DNA of 64,000 bases from Pyrrhosoma nymphula. Lineage: Eukaryota > Arthropoda > Insecta > Odonata > Coenagrionidae. A program made the position numbers and the translations under genes. Location of the stretch: positions 48,869,164 through 48,933,163 of the forward strand of contig OY754337.1 of the NCBI GenBank assembly GCA_963573305.1, in the 5' to 3' direction. The notes beneath the pieces are model-generated. The model did not search any database. It was not told where the DNA came from and saw nothing but the letters and a program-made list of their open reading frames with translations. This document shows, in pieces, positions 11,575 through 22,084 of the stretch. How positions within the stretch are numbered: position 1 is the first letter of the stretch; each line of letters starts with the position of its first letter.

Positions 11575-12266
11575 ATTAGCCGAGGTAACCAGACACGCCA
11601 CCGGACGTTCCACCGGTGGAACTTGTCAGTCGTGGGGCATAGAATCAAATGAGTCCTATTATCCGTGGCAACCAGACGCGCCACCAGACTTTCCACCGAA
11701 ACCAGTCGACTGAGCCCCGCAACCGCGCCTTCCACTTTGGGTTGCTCAGCAAGGTTCCGGGGCATTGGAGTATATGTAGCCTACTAGCCGAGGCGACCAG
11801 ACGCGCCACCGGTGACTGAATATTGCATGCGCGCGCATCATACTGCCCTGACCACGACGCTCCAGGCAGACACAATCTCAGTTCACAGTCCAAACTAGTG
11901 GTGAGTTGTTCGCTCTTGTGAATTGAATTTCTGTGTGTTAATATGTTTTCGCCGGGGGCGGTGGTGAATGAAGATGGTGATCGCAATTTGCAAGAAGGTG
12001 AAGGTGTCGCTTGTCCAAGTGACGTAACGCAAAGAAAGGAAAACTTACTAAAGAACAGTAATAAAGGGCAACCGAGTAAACCTAGAGATTTATCGAAAGA
12101 ATTATCAAAAATTGATAGACAACACCATTTTAACTACTGCTGTGTGCTGGGCAATTTTTGAACCGATACTGGTGGCGCCACCGGTGACCTGGGCGGAGTA
12201 AACCCGAGCAACCAGACACTCCACCGGTGGAACGTCCGGTGGAGTGTCCAGGTTGCCTCGGCTAAT
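11575..12266. mobile_element. 692-bp DNA transposon with 8-bp target duplication
   Basis: Bounded by the direct repeat AGAGGCCT (11567-11574 and 12267-12274) and by long inverted ends starting ATTAGCCGAGG that stay alignable for about 46 bp and contain the palindrome TTCCACCGGTGGAA. Degenerate copies of the end recur inside at about 11649 (CTATTATCCGTGGCAACCAG) and 11783 (CTACTAGCCGAGGCGACCAG), giving a multi-repeat subterminal region. An 8-bp duplication fits hAT or P-type elements. The only sizeable open frame (11943-12161) is not a recognisable transposase, so the element looks non-autonomous. Confidence 0.85.
11943..12161 (+). CDS. Short open frame inside the 692-bp transposon, unrecognised
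   Basis: 72 codons beginning MFSPGAVVNEDGD, hydrophilic and lysine-rich in the second half, ending CCVLGNF. It sits centrally in the element with a leader of about 370 bp. It may be the N-terminal remnant of a deleted transposase. No domain was recognised and expression is unknown. Confidence 0.3.
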   Translation: MFSPGAVVNEDGDRNLQEGEGVACPSDVTQRKENLLKNSNKGQPSKPRDLSKELSKIDRQHHFNYCCVLGNF

Positions 12267-12274
12267 AGAGGCCT

Positions 12275-12352
12275 AAGGGAACTAGCATTAGATATAAAGG
12301 ATGGAAAGCTGCAGTCAACCAATCTTAGGATTGAACGATCAATTATGATGAT
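12275..12352 (+). mobile_element. RTE-like LINE 3' end (right piece)
   Basis: GAACTAGCATTAGATATAAA then GGATGGAAAGCTGCAGTC and AGGATTGAACGATCAA match the LINE 3' tail at 31620-31685 and the inverted one at 14690-14715. It is the third piece of the copy starting near 7261. Confidence 0.75.
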
Positions 12353-12390
12353 GGCACTCATCCATTGCTTCATACACAGCCTCCTGTTCT

Positions 12391-12934
12391 TAAGGGAGTT
12401 TGAGCGAAATATCACTGCCCCTATACTTTGATGACTTTTCCCTCATTTTAAAGAAAGAACTCTCATCTTTCCAATGATATAAAAATATTAACCCCTTTTC
12501 GAGCAATTTGCCTTAGAACACAAGCTGTTTTACAAGGGATAGATCACGGCTGTGCGCTCCAGAGGGAGAATATTGAAAAATTAGGAATTTACAACTCCTA
12601 CATGTCGTAAAAAAACTATCGGTGTGTAGTTTGTTTGTTACCTCAACAATTTATAAAATATAATCAATTACACACGGCATTATTTTTTTTTTAATCGCAA
12701 AAAACCTGTTGTGAAGGCGTTTTCACTGTACGGCGTAAAAAAATGAGTCAAGTTAGAGACATATGTAGATATATTTAATTAATTACTGAGAAATTTTGCC
12801 ATATATAACTATATCTTTGCGCCACTAATATTACAATATTAACTTAATGCTTCTTAAAGACACTGAAATAAAAAAATAAATATTTGCATATGGTCTCCAT
12901 TATGACTAGGGAAGTATCTTGTTTAAACTACCTT
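12391..12934. mobile_element. TIR element, copy 1 of a family also at 30092
   Basis: Left end AAGGGAGTTTGAGCGAAATAT and right end, inverted, AAGGTAGTTTAAACAAGATAC. The interior aligns along most of its length with 30092-30536, including CTCCAGAGGGAGAATATTGA and the AAGCTGTTTTACA block. No coding capacity is seen, so a non-autonomous DNA element is likely. The target duplication was not resolved. Confidence 0.7.
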
Positions 12935-14377
12935 CTACACTCTTAATATTCCTAGTCTTATAAGAGTATCTTCCACCACATTCATCCATGACGTTCTTCG
13001 TCCACCTCGCACACCATTCACTTCAAAAATCTCCGTCAGAAAAAGAGCATTTAAATATTTATTCGGAATGAATTTTAGGCAATTTCTCAAATTCACGCCA
13101 CATCTTCCGTGCTGGAATAGTAAATATGAGAAAAAGATACTATCTAATTAAATCAAGTCAGTACTATAATCAAAAGGTGAATTCAATTCTGATTTACAAA
13201 ATTTAGCATGAGAACAAAATAATACGCATAATGAAGCAAAGATTACCCACGGCAACATTCTTAGATTTTATTGTAGCTTTGGTGCCATGAAAACCGTGTT
13301 TTTTTTCTACTACTGCAGGGTTTATTGATGAAATGAATAATCAAAATAGAGGTTAAAAGGTCAAGGTAAAGAAGAGTGCGAAGAAAATAAGTTGGAGGCC
13401 GTTTTCAGGGAAAATAAGCATATCTATGCTCGGGAATGCAAAAAGGGACTCGATTTTACACACTACGTTGATTAAAAAACGGATATTTAGCCATGGACTC
13501 CAAGCCAAGAACAGAGTATCGTTAAACTATTCATTTATCGAGTCATTGATGCATCCAATTACGAGTACTGCATTTAGCTGAATTGCGGTATTACATTTCG
13601 GGAAAATGAGCTTTTGCCAATCTCCTGGGGAAAATTATACAGCCAATTTCGTGGAAATGACAAGGTGCAGGGAACCTGTCTGCTCCAGATAACCATTCCG
13701 ATATCTAGTATAACTGTTGCTTAATAGGAAATGAGATAATTAGCATTCCTCTTCCCTATTCACTTGAAATTGTTCACGGTAAAAAGTTTCGTTCTCTTGA
13801 ATTAAATAAACGACAAGGTCGTCTTGAACGACGCATATTTCAGAAAATTGAACCAGATTCGTTGAATTCAAAATCGTATCGTGGAAAAGGTTCATCTACA
13901 TTCTACACAGACACGTTTATTGGACAAGTTACTTGCAGCCAGCGACATTCGATTTGGATTGCAGATGAAAATTGCTCTCCAAGTATGCTTACAGATTTCT
14001 AAAATTTTCGGCAAGTCGCTTGCAGAAACGTAATATTGGAAGTATAAACAGTAGCCAATGTCTGTCTGCAATAACTCGTGAAAATATTTTCGTCAAAGTA
14101 AAATTCCCCGCAAGCTCTCTCAGAATAAAATTGAGGAAATAACTAGCATGCGTAAACTCACTCTTATGCAAGTTGATTCGAATGACCTATAGTCAAATTT
14201 TAAACTATGTATATGCAAAAAGTAGCCTGCTACCTGCGGAGTGCCAATATTTAAAAATGTACAAAGTTGTAAAGGTGTTCAACTTCTGATTCTCAAAAAA
14301 ACTGAACGTGTCATAAATAGGACGAAGTTTAGCGCTTATCATTTTTATACAACGTAGGAATTCAATCACGATGAACT
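12935..14377. other. AT-rich, nothing recognised
   Basis: No coding or repeat structure identified. Confidence 0.5.
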
Positions 14378-14611
14378 TTGATACAGAAACCAGGAGATGA
14401 CACTCTGGATCAAAACCGTTCGCAGTGGAATAAGTATATTAGTGCACAGGATGACGAAAGAATTACTGGAGATGATTCGAGCGAACAGGGAATCAAGGAG
14501 ATTCTGAGGGGGTTGAATGGTGGGTCATTATCGGTCTCTGGACTACTAGCAGAGTTATTACATCCTGGAGACGACGCTCGTAAACGCGCTCCTCAAGCAA
14601 CACATAATTGA
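14378..14611 (+). pseudogene. Possible RTE-like reverse transcriptase fragment
   Basis: An open frame of 77 codons with IKEILRGLNGGSLSVSGLLA followed by ELLHPGD. The spacing resembles the start of non-LTR reverse transcriptases (E-I-x-x-A-I-x-x-L-K-x-G-K-x-P-G-x-D-G-I-x-A-E-L-L). The match is short and partly degenerate, so this is a tentative reading. Confidence 0.4.
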
Positions 14612-14644
14612 AACATCTTGACCTTCAAGATGATCTTCCCTTCC

Positions 14645-14935
14645 CTTCTTCATTTAATAGCCCCGTGTCATCATTAGTCGTTTAATCCTAGGATCGGTTG
14701 ACTGCAGCCCTCCATCCTTCCCCTATGTAATGCTAGTCCCCTCACTCCCTGATAGTTATTCTTATGTCCTTTCCTCTTTATTTGGTCTATGCGTTAATCC
14801 CGTGGCCTTCCTCTTGCGATTTTCCACTTTATATTTCCCTCAGTTATATCCATAACAAACCCATTGCGCCTCAAAATGTGTCCAATCCATCTGGATGATT
14901 GCATAATGTGCCAAAACCTTGGCAGGTGGTAATTA
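14645..14935 (-). mobile_element. RTE-like LINE 3' end fragment
   Basis: On the minus strand the translation reads SSRWIGHILRRNGFVMDITE and then KIARGRPRD, the C-terminal tail of an RTE/BovB-type polyprotein. The 3' tail GGATGGAGGGCTGCAGTCAA and CCTAGGATTAAACGACTAAT follows. This is the best-preserved copy of the tail in the window. A CR1-like element starts directly on its 5' side in the opposite direction. Confidence 0.8.
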
Positions 14936-14948
14936 TATAAACCTCGCT

Positions 14949-16800
14949 GGTATAACAACGATGTTAGGAGGGACCTTAAGAGACAGAGAAAATTGTACAA
15001 CTTGGTCAAAAAGTCCACTACGGTAGGTGACAAATCGAAGGAACTTGAAGCAAAAGAAAGTTACGCTGCGCAACGCTCAAAAACTAAGAAATCAATGCGT
15101 TCTGCATTGCGAAATTTCAAGAAAAAAGTACTTGGTGAATTACTCGAAGAAAATCCGAAATCTTTTTGGTCATATGCGAGAGAGCTTCAGGGAAAATCTT
15201 CAACCGTAGATTCGTTATTTGATAAAGATGGCAAACTTGTCACCGAAAATATTGACAAAGCTAACACGTTAAATTCCCACTTCGAAAGTGTATACACTAC
15301 AGACAATACTGCATGTAATTTTGAAATTTCATTCACTGAGGAACCGATGAAAGAAATCACTATTCAACGTGATGGGATAACTAAACAGCTACAGTCAATA
15401 AAAAATAGTAAATCTCCGGGTCCGGAGGGAATACCCGCGCGCGTCCTCAAGGAGTTAACGCCACAGATCGCACCGTTCTAAGACATAATATTCAAGAAGT
15501 CATTGCCTGAAGGAAAGATACCATTAGACTGGAAAATTGCAAACGTTACACCGATATTCAAAAAGGGAAACAGACACGACCCAGGGAACTATCGAACAAT
15601 TTCATTAACGTCGATTATAGGCAAGATACTCGAACATATCGTCGTTAGCAATATCATGACGTTCCTGGACAGTCGTAACGTCCTCCATGGCTCTCAGCAC
15701 GGCTTCCGGAAAGGTAGATCATGTGAAACACAACTCGCGCTCTTTCTTCATGACGTTCTCAAATCTGGTGAATCGAAAAGACAAGTTGACGCATTATTTC
15801 TAGATTTTAAGAAAGCTTTCGACACGGTACCTCATAACAAACTTTTATACAAATTACAGTCATGCGGCCTAAACGAAACAGTAGTAAACTGGATACGCGA
15901 CTTTCTGAGTGATCGTAAGCAAAAGTTAGTTCTTGACGGAATTAGCTCTGATGTAGTTAAAGTGACATCAGGTGGAAAGGAAGCGTGATCGGACCCCTTT
16001 TTTTCATTATATACATAAATGATCTATGCTCTCGAATTAGCAGTAAAATACGTCTATTTGCCGACGACGCTGTCATCTATCGTGAAATTAGTGATCACTC
16101 TGACTTTGAAACTCTATCATCGGATTTAAACAACGTTCATGTGTGGAGCCAAGAGTGGGGACTCGAACTTAATCTGAGCAAATGCACGGCGGTACATTTC
16201 TTGCGGAGGTCGTCCAACTATTCCCATGTATATGCTGTGGATGGTGTTAACATAAAGGCGACAGATGAAGTGAAGTATCTAAGAGTTACGATAACTTCGG
16301 ACCTATCGTGGGGAGCACATATAAGAAATATTTGTGGCAGAGCTCTGAAGAAGCTAGGATTCGTCAAGCGTATTGTGGGAAGATTTTCGGATGAAAAAGT
16401 AAAAGAGAGGTGCTATTTCGCACTCGTCCGGCCACACCTTGAATATGCAGCGAGAATATGGGATCCGGTGCAGAAAGACTTAGTCCGGGAACTTAATAAA
16501 ATACAAAGGAAAGCTGCGCGATTCGTCAAAAACAGCTACGGGCGTACAGACAACGTTACACAGATGTTAAACGAATTAGGCTGGTAGCCGCTAGAGACTC
16601 GGAGGCTGCGCGCTAGGCTTATATTACTTGAACAATTGAGAATAGATATCTTTCAGAGCGACACGGAGAACATCCTATTAGAACCCCACTATATTTCCAG
16701 GTCCGACAGAAACGATAAATTAAGAGAGATATTTTGCCGAACGGATAGGTATGGGAATTCGTTTTTCCCCCGAACAATAAGGGACTATAATAAATGCTAG
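14949..16800 (+). pseudogene. CR1/L2-like reverse transcriptase, inactivated
   Basis: First open part (to 15478): FWSYARELQGK, KANTLNSHFESVYT and KNSKSPGPEGIPARVLKE, the N-terminal RT signatures. A stop at 15479 precedes the second part (15482-15986), which has PIFKKGNRHDPGNYRTISLT, QHGFRKGRSCETQL and LDFKKAFDTVPH with the first catalytic aspartate. A small deletion in the SGVPQGS-type motif (about 15970-15985) shifts the frame. The third part (15985-16584) starts in the GPLFFIIYINDL motif and carries the catalytic FADD box at 16057-16068. A further in-frame TAG at 16585 interrupts LNELGW...PLETRRLRARL. With three lesions and no endonuclease it is dead. By family, the intact protein copies its own RNA into DNA at the target site. 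Confidence 0.92.
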
Positions 16801-16824
16801 GCCTAATTTCATTAGAGCGTGTCC

Positions 16825-16896
16825 ATTTTATATGTAAACGGCTGGTGTCCTAACACCCCCATTTTATATGTAAACGGCTGGTGTCCTAGCACCCCC
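16825..16896 (+). repeat. Tandem duplication in the CR1-like 3' UTR
   Basis: Two adjacent 36-bp units, ATTTTATATGTAAACGGCTG plus GTGTCCTAACACCCCC, differ by one or two bases. Confidence 0.9.
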
Positions 16897-16946
16897 CGCC
16901 ACACGCCTATTGAGGCGGCTTGCGGGGTAATATGTAGATGTAGATG

Positions 16947-17929
16947 AATTAAAAGTGTAGAAAGTTTAACTAGTGTTTCAGTTTTTCTTTATCCAAGATA
17001 GATTGATCATATTTTCACAAATTCAGCGCCAATACTTAAGCATAAAAAGGGATATTTTTCCAAAAACTTACTAGGCATGGAAAATGTTTATGACGTGGCT
17101 GCCCTGTCAAGAAACCATGGCAGAATCACGTGTATGTATTTGTTCACATTGCCATAAACGGGGTAGCCAGGAATTGCCGAGACTAGCAAATTTGTTCCGC
17201 AAAACCAAATAAGGTTCAAATGCCATTTAGGTCAGGACTTCAATAAAATACTCTTGTAAAAAGACCAATACTAATAATAATATACCAATAGATACATAGT
17301 GATAGAGTTCCAAAAATGACGGAGAATTGAACTTTGGGGAGACTTGAGAGGTGAAGGCAAACCCGTAAGTAATTAACATTTAACACTCATAGTCAACGTG
17401 CATGTACAACATGAGGAACTTAAATATTTTAATTGACAGAGCACGGTGTTTCCTGTTTAGTGACGTCGAAATCAAATGATGTGTAATTATTTGATTGTGT
17501 AATTATCATGTATACATTGATTAATGTGTAGTTATCATTTATAATGCAATCGAATTATGTAACAATTTGATTGCATATGTCCAGGTTTTGCTCTTAAACG
17601 CTAAATAATACAATTCTCATTTTAATAATTCCCACTAACAAATATCCAGGTGTTTCGCCGAATGCAATATTCGAAACAGCATATTTAAATATAGTTTCGT
17701 CCACCGCGATGGAAATGACCTTCATTCCATAGGTGTAAGCCTCCGAATAAAAATGTAATTTTCTGTTATCACATGCCGCAGCTATGGAAATTGGATGCTT
17801 ATCAATATTTATTTAGTTTATCAGTTTCGAACACCGCGCCGAAAATTATAGTCATATTTAAATTAAGGATAAAAAATTGAAATTTAATGTATGGTGAGTC
17901 TCAACGCATAAAAAGATGCACTTTGATAG
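16947..17929. other. AT-rich, nothing recognised
   Basis: Short repeats of TGTGTAATTAT around 17480-17540 only. Confidence 0.5.
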
Positions 17930-18105
17930 AATATAGTCATAGAAGGTTTTTCGACTTACTTTAGTTCCAATACACAAACAGATGCACTTTAATGAAATGA
18001 GGTCAAATACTTTACTTGATTAAATTAAAAATTCATTAAAATGTGCACTCAATGACCCACGATTACTGCTCACGCCACCTTAAAACCTTCTATGGCTAAT
18101 ATTCG
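17930..18105. mobile_element. Small TIR element (about 176 bp)
   Basis: GAATATAGTCATAGAAGGTT at the left and, inverted, GAATATTAGCCATAGAAGGT at the right. Non-coding. The sequence at 18300-18315 (TTCTACGGCTAACTT) is a weak further echo. Confidence 0.5.
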
Positions 18106-18137
18106 TTCGTAGGTTTCCACGGAGTTGATCAGGCGAT

Positions 18138-18297
18138 AACAACATTTTTCGGGTTGCGCCCGCACATGTTGTTTGGGATTACAACAGTTTCGCCTAACAA
18201 GGAGGACGTTACTTCACCTGAGGAAGCCAGAAGGATAGCTGGCGAAACTGTTGTGATTCAAAACAACATACGAGGACGCAAGCCGAAAAATGTTGTT
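18138..18297. repeat. Foldback palindrome with hairpin-GAAAC core
   Basis: Arms of about 57 bp, AACAACATTTTTCGGGTTGC...CAGTTTCGCC and its imperfect inverse, surround about 46 bp. Read on the plus strand, the centre to right arm contains CTGAGGA (18218), one A, GCCAG, an 8-base loop, CTGGC, then GAAAC (18244-18248). Confidence 0.85.
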
Positions 18298-18334
18298 TTC
18301 TTCTACGGCTAACTTGAAGTTTTAAAATGCACGT

Positions 18335-18745
18335 ACTTAAAAACAATGCCTCATGGTAGTTTCGCGGGGCTTTAGGTAGAAAAAACCCGAGTGGGAGGAA
18401 ATGGGAGGGTCTCCACCCATAAAAACGACCCTTCCTAGACCTACGATGCCTAATCCGAGACTGAGCGAGGCAACCCTCGCGGCCGCGGTGGGAGGCTTCC
18501 CCATCCGACTCAACCATTTGCAGTACAGTTTAAACTTTAGTTGCTACTTAAAATAGCAACTATTAAATTCTCAAACCCTTCTCGTGATAATTAATAGTTT
18601 GTTTATGTCTTTTAATCGAAGTTCAGGATTCAGGAAGTCCAGGAAGGGTCGGTTTAATGGTGGGAGACCCTCCCATTTCCTCCCACTAGAGTTCTTTCTA
18701 CCTGAAGCCCCGCGAAACTGGCACGAGCCAAAACAATCATTAGTG
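18335..18745. mobile_element. Inverted-repeat element with about 110-bp arms
   Basis: The left arm (about 18345-18460) and right arm (about 18617-18735) are inverted, diverged copies. Both contain TTTCGCGGGGCTT, GTGGGAGGAAATGGGAGGGT and CGACCCTTCCT. Translating each arm in the matching direction gives related peptides (KGRFYGWRPSHFLPLGFFLP and KGRFNGGRPSHFLPLEFFLP), which shows the duplication but not coding. The loop holds a short hairpin around TAGTTGCTA/TAGCAACTA. Confidence 0.8.
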
Positions 18746-19234
18746 TTTAACTTTTGGCATGGAATTTCGATCACAAAAATAAAACTAGCGGCATACACAA
18801 CCCATAATACCGCGGAGCTCCTTACGTTCGACAAAACTGTTTGTGTGGATTTATTTTCATCAAAGGCTGGGGGTGTGTGAGTGTGCTGAACGTCGTCACG
18901 GGGGCCTTTGCTCTTTTGTTTCACGAGGAGGGCGAACAAAATGCTCTTGGATCCATTAGTAGCAGCAGCGGGGGGCAGAGCAGAGGCAGGGTGGGAGAGC
19001 ATTTGAGTGGAGAAAAGAGGATAGGTGTGTGTGAGAGAGAGAAGCGGAGAAACGAAAGAACGAGGAAGGGAGTGAGAGGCCCTCATCTCACAAAGTGGCC
19101 GAGAAGTCAGGGGGGGGGGGAGGACGGGAGAGAGCACATCACGTGAGTGCGTGTTTTAGAAGGAGTCGTAATATTTTTCCCTTCTCTTTGCATACTCCTC
19201 CCCTTTAACTTCCCTTGAAACTTTTCCCTTGTGC
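18746..19234. other. GA-rich stretch without a recognised gene
   Basis: About 18890-19140 is strongly G/A-rich (GAGAGAGAGAAGCGGAG, a run of nine G at 19110). Opposite-strand open frames here are composition artefacts. Confidence 0.5.
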
Positions 19235-19694
19235 CATTCCATGCGAAGTGGTCTGATGGTCCCCGCTCGACCATCACGGATTTCAATGAAATTTTATATG
19301 GATATTCACATATACCTCCAATGAATATTTGTAAATATTTACGTTCGCCGATGGTATACTTACCGAGATATAGTACTTAGTTTGATCCCGTGTCGCAGCC
19401 TTATTCAGTATGACTATGAGATTCCGGTAACTTTGAGGCATAGTATCTCAGAGGATATTTTGATGAGAGAATAAAATTGGCTATCTTGTTCAAGTTTTTG
19501 CATTATATTAAACAAAATAACAAAAATAACTCTAAGAGCGACCTCCTTGCAGAAAATACAGGGCGAAAATGGCCCAAAAAATTTCGGATCGAAAAAAATT
19601 AAAATTTGGGCTTTTTATATTTCAGGAAGTAAAGGCATATTGCACGTGAAACTTTCACGCACTTCTCTATAATCAGACCACTTGGCATGGAATG
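19235..19694. mobile_element. 460-bp TIR element
   Basis: CATTCCATGCGAAGTGGTCT at the left and, inverted, CATTCCATGCCAAGTGGTCT at the right, with one mismatch in 23 bp. The interior is AT-rich without a reading frame. The target duplication is unresolved. Confidence 0.8.
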
Positions 19695-20689
19695 AATGAC
19701 CCCCTTGCAAGAATATTTACACATTTTCTTCAAAACTATGCCAAAACAAGAATAATATTACTACCAAAACCGATGTCAATTTCATTTACTATCCCGCTAT
19801 TCACGCAATTTGCTTTCAAAAATTATTCCAGATTCTTGGGTTTAAATTTCTGGAATACTCTCACATACGGGGTAAACTAATGTTTCCACATTGAAATCTT
19901 TTGTCAAAGTTTTAGTTTATTGCATGGTGCCTCATTATAAACCTTTTTTAATGTGCACAAAAATGTATTTTTAAGATGTTTCTTCGATTGATTGTTATTA
20001 TTTTTACATCGTTGCAAACAGTAGCAGTAACCTCTTCCGAGGGTATTAATTTACTATGCAATTATTTCTGTAACTATCATTAATGTGGCTGCAATGTGTT
20101 ATAACGTTACTTATTTTCACGACGATGAAACGTATTATAACGTTATTCTTTTCTGCTGTTTTGGATCATCGCTTAAAGCAAATAAGTGATCGTCTTATTC
20201 GATGATTTTATTTATTGATGGACATTGTTTAATTGTTTTTAGAGGACATAAGTCCAGGAGCAATAAATGTATTTTCATCATCTTCTTCTTAAACTCTTTC
20301 TCCCTCCGTATCTTTTTCTCCTTATCCTCCCACGCTTCCTCCCTTTACCCCCACACGGGTTCCCCATACATTTATAATAGGGGCTTTTCCTTACACACAA
20401 TACACAAGGGTTACTATACGCACACACAAAAAAACGGAAAGGGTCCAAGGGACGCTGTGAAATGGCCCCCACCGGCCGAGATCCAGGGAACGAACGCAAG
20501 CTCCAAATAAAGGAAAAGAGGCAGCAGGAAAAAGGAAGTAGAAGGAACAGCAAACAAATCGGCTCGCTTTGGATTCTACCCATAACACCCAAGAAGGGGT
20601 TTACTATAGGGATTGGATAAAGGGGGGAGGGTGGGTGGAAATTGGGGAGTGTGGATTAGTAGGGGATAAAGGGAAGAGAGTATATCTGT
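19695..20689. other. No gene recognised
   Basis: AT-rich to 20270, then pyrimidine-rich to 20350 and purine-rich at 20500-20680. Confidence 0.5.
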
Positions 20690-20785
20690 ATCTACATAAT
20701 ACACTGCAAGCCACCTGAAGGATGTGTGGCAGGGGGTGAGGTATCAACAACATGTACCACACTGTACACCAATAAAGTTGACGAA
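20690..20785 (-). mobile_element. CR1/L2-like LINE 3' end, short truncated copy
   Basis: On the plus strand, ATCTACATAATACACTGCAA then GCCACCTGAAGGATGTGTGG. This matches the reverse complement of the 16900-16946 tail (ATCTACATATTACCCCGCAA, GCCGCCTCAATAGGCGTGTG). Probably a severely 5'-truncated insertion on the minus strand; its 5' limit is unclear. Confidence 0.65.
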
Positions 20786-20947
20786 GCTACAACTATTGTT
20801 GCATAAGAAAAAAACAAGCAAATAGCTGTCAGGAAGTGACATTTCACAATTTCATTTTCAAGGGTAAGAGTGATGCGAAAAATAAAATACAACCGGATTA
20901 TTTGAATATTGCGCGACTGATGGTCATACATTCCTTGCCATACGTGG

Positions 20948-21254
20948 GTAGATGAGTAGATATAAACTTTTTTTTCGAATGAGGCCTCATTCAGGAAGGA
21001 CTCAATAGTGTCAAACCTCGGAAATGTCGTGATTGTGAAGTCAATAGCCTAAGAAAAACCTCAACTTTTAAATGGCTTTATTTAAATTTTTTCGTGTTTG
21101 TGTAGATGAGTAGATATAAACTTTTTTCGAATGAGGCCTCATTCAGGAAGGACTCATTAGTGTCAAACCTCGGAAATGTCGTGATTGTGAAGTCAATAGC
21201 ATAAGAAAAACCTCAACTTTTAAATGTCTTTATTTAAATTTTTTCGTGTTTGTG
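20948..21254. repeat. Tandem duplication of a 154-bp unit
   Basis: 20948-21101 is repeated at 21102-21254 with only a few substitutions and a 2-bp length change in a T run. Units start GTAGATGAGTAGATATAAAC and contain AATGAGGCCTCATT. High identity indicates a recent duplication. Confidence 0.95.
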
Positions 21255-21798
21255 TCGTTAAAAATACGTTCAAAGTTCCGAGGCCTTCCTGGCTTCCATT
21301 CAACTTCTCATCTAGTAGATGGTGCTATAACTCCTAATAGACCGTCTTTATAAATGCCTAACGCATTTAACCGCCATTTAATGCCTGGTTAACGCTTTCA
21401 AAATTACGTCTACTTATCGTTAGCTTGATGCTAACGAAAAATTCGGTTTTGCAAGTTGCAACAGAATGTCAGCAATTGATGTGCACCATGGTACTAGTAA
21501 TACAAGGTGAGCTGTTGTGCATCGTTTGGATCGCTGAACGCTATGGCGTAGTTCAAATTACATCAATCGCTAGATAAGTACGGACTAGGGCATTGTGTAT
21601 TTCAGAATAGAGTATTGGCGTAAGTGAGGTATTTTGTTGAAATTTATTATAGCGAGAAGTGTTTGGTTTCGAAATGCCACGTACGAAATACCAAGGTATA
21701 ATTCCAACTAATTAAGTTAATAAATAGCTTTTAATATGCATTGTTTTAGCGTCGAAATTGCCTAGGTCTAAACACCCAACCATTAGTTCTTCGTAGTG

Positions 21799-21985
21799 TG
21801 ACGTCATCTCCCATATTAGCAGAAGCAAAATAGCCTAGCTGTGCGTTGAGAGTGAAATAGTATTTGCCTTTTAGAAGTTATTTCGATATTTGCTAATAAA
21901 TAGCTAAAGTTTCGTCCGCACGCGAAGACTACACAGTCACACAATCTCCAAATCAACAAATGGTCGATTATGGGAGATGACGTCA
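21799..21985. repeat. Inverted TGACGTCA-containing repeat
   Basis: TGACGTCATCTCCCAT at 21799 and its exact inverse at 21970-21985, 155 bp apart. It may be the ends of a 187-bp MITE or part of the upstream region of the THAP relic that follows. Confidence 0.6.
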
Positions 21986-22084
21986 GAGCCTACAAAACAT
22001 GGCAGACTAGTGTTTCGGCGCAATAATAATTTATTAGATTTTATTAGCTATCAATAGATTTTTTAGATGTCACTTCCCAAAAGT

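Larger units (their letters stand above)
14940..16946 (+). mobile_element. CR1/L2-like non-LTR retrotransposon, 5' truncated
   Basis: A copy of about 2 kb. It begins within the segment before the reverse transcriptase (WYNNDVRRDLKRQRKLY near 14949), runs through the RT and C-terminal region (FFPRTIRDYNK near 16770), and ends in a 3' untranslated tail with GCGGCTTGCGGGGTA and ATGTAGATGTAGATG. The endonuclease part is absent. The tail is homologous, inverted, to 20690-20780. It lies head-to-head against an RTE-like 3' end. Confidence 0.9.

Noticed and set aside
18841..19146. 101-codon frame in the GA-rich stretch
   Set aside because: Low-complexity Arg/Glu/Gly translation from a purine-rich tract, with the opposite strand also open.
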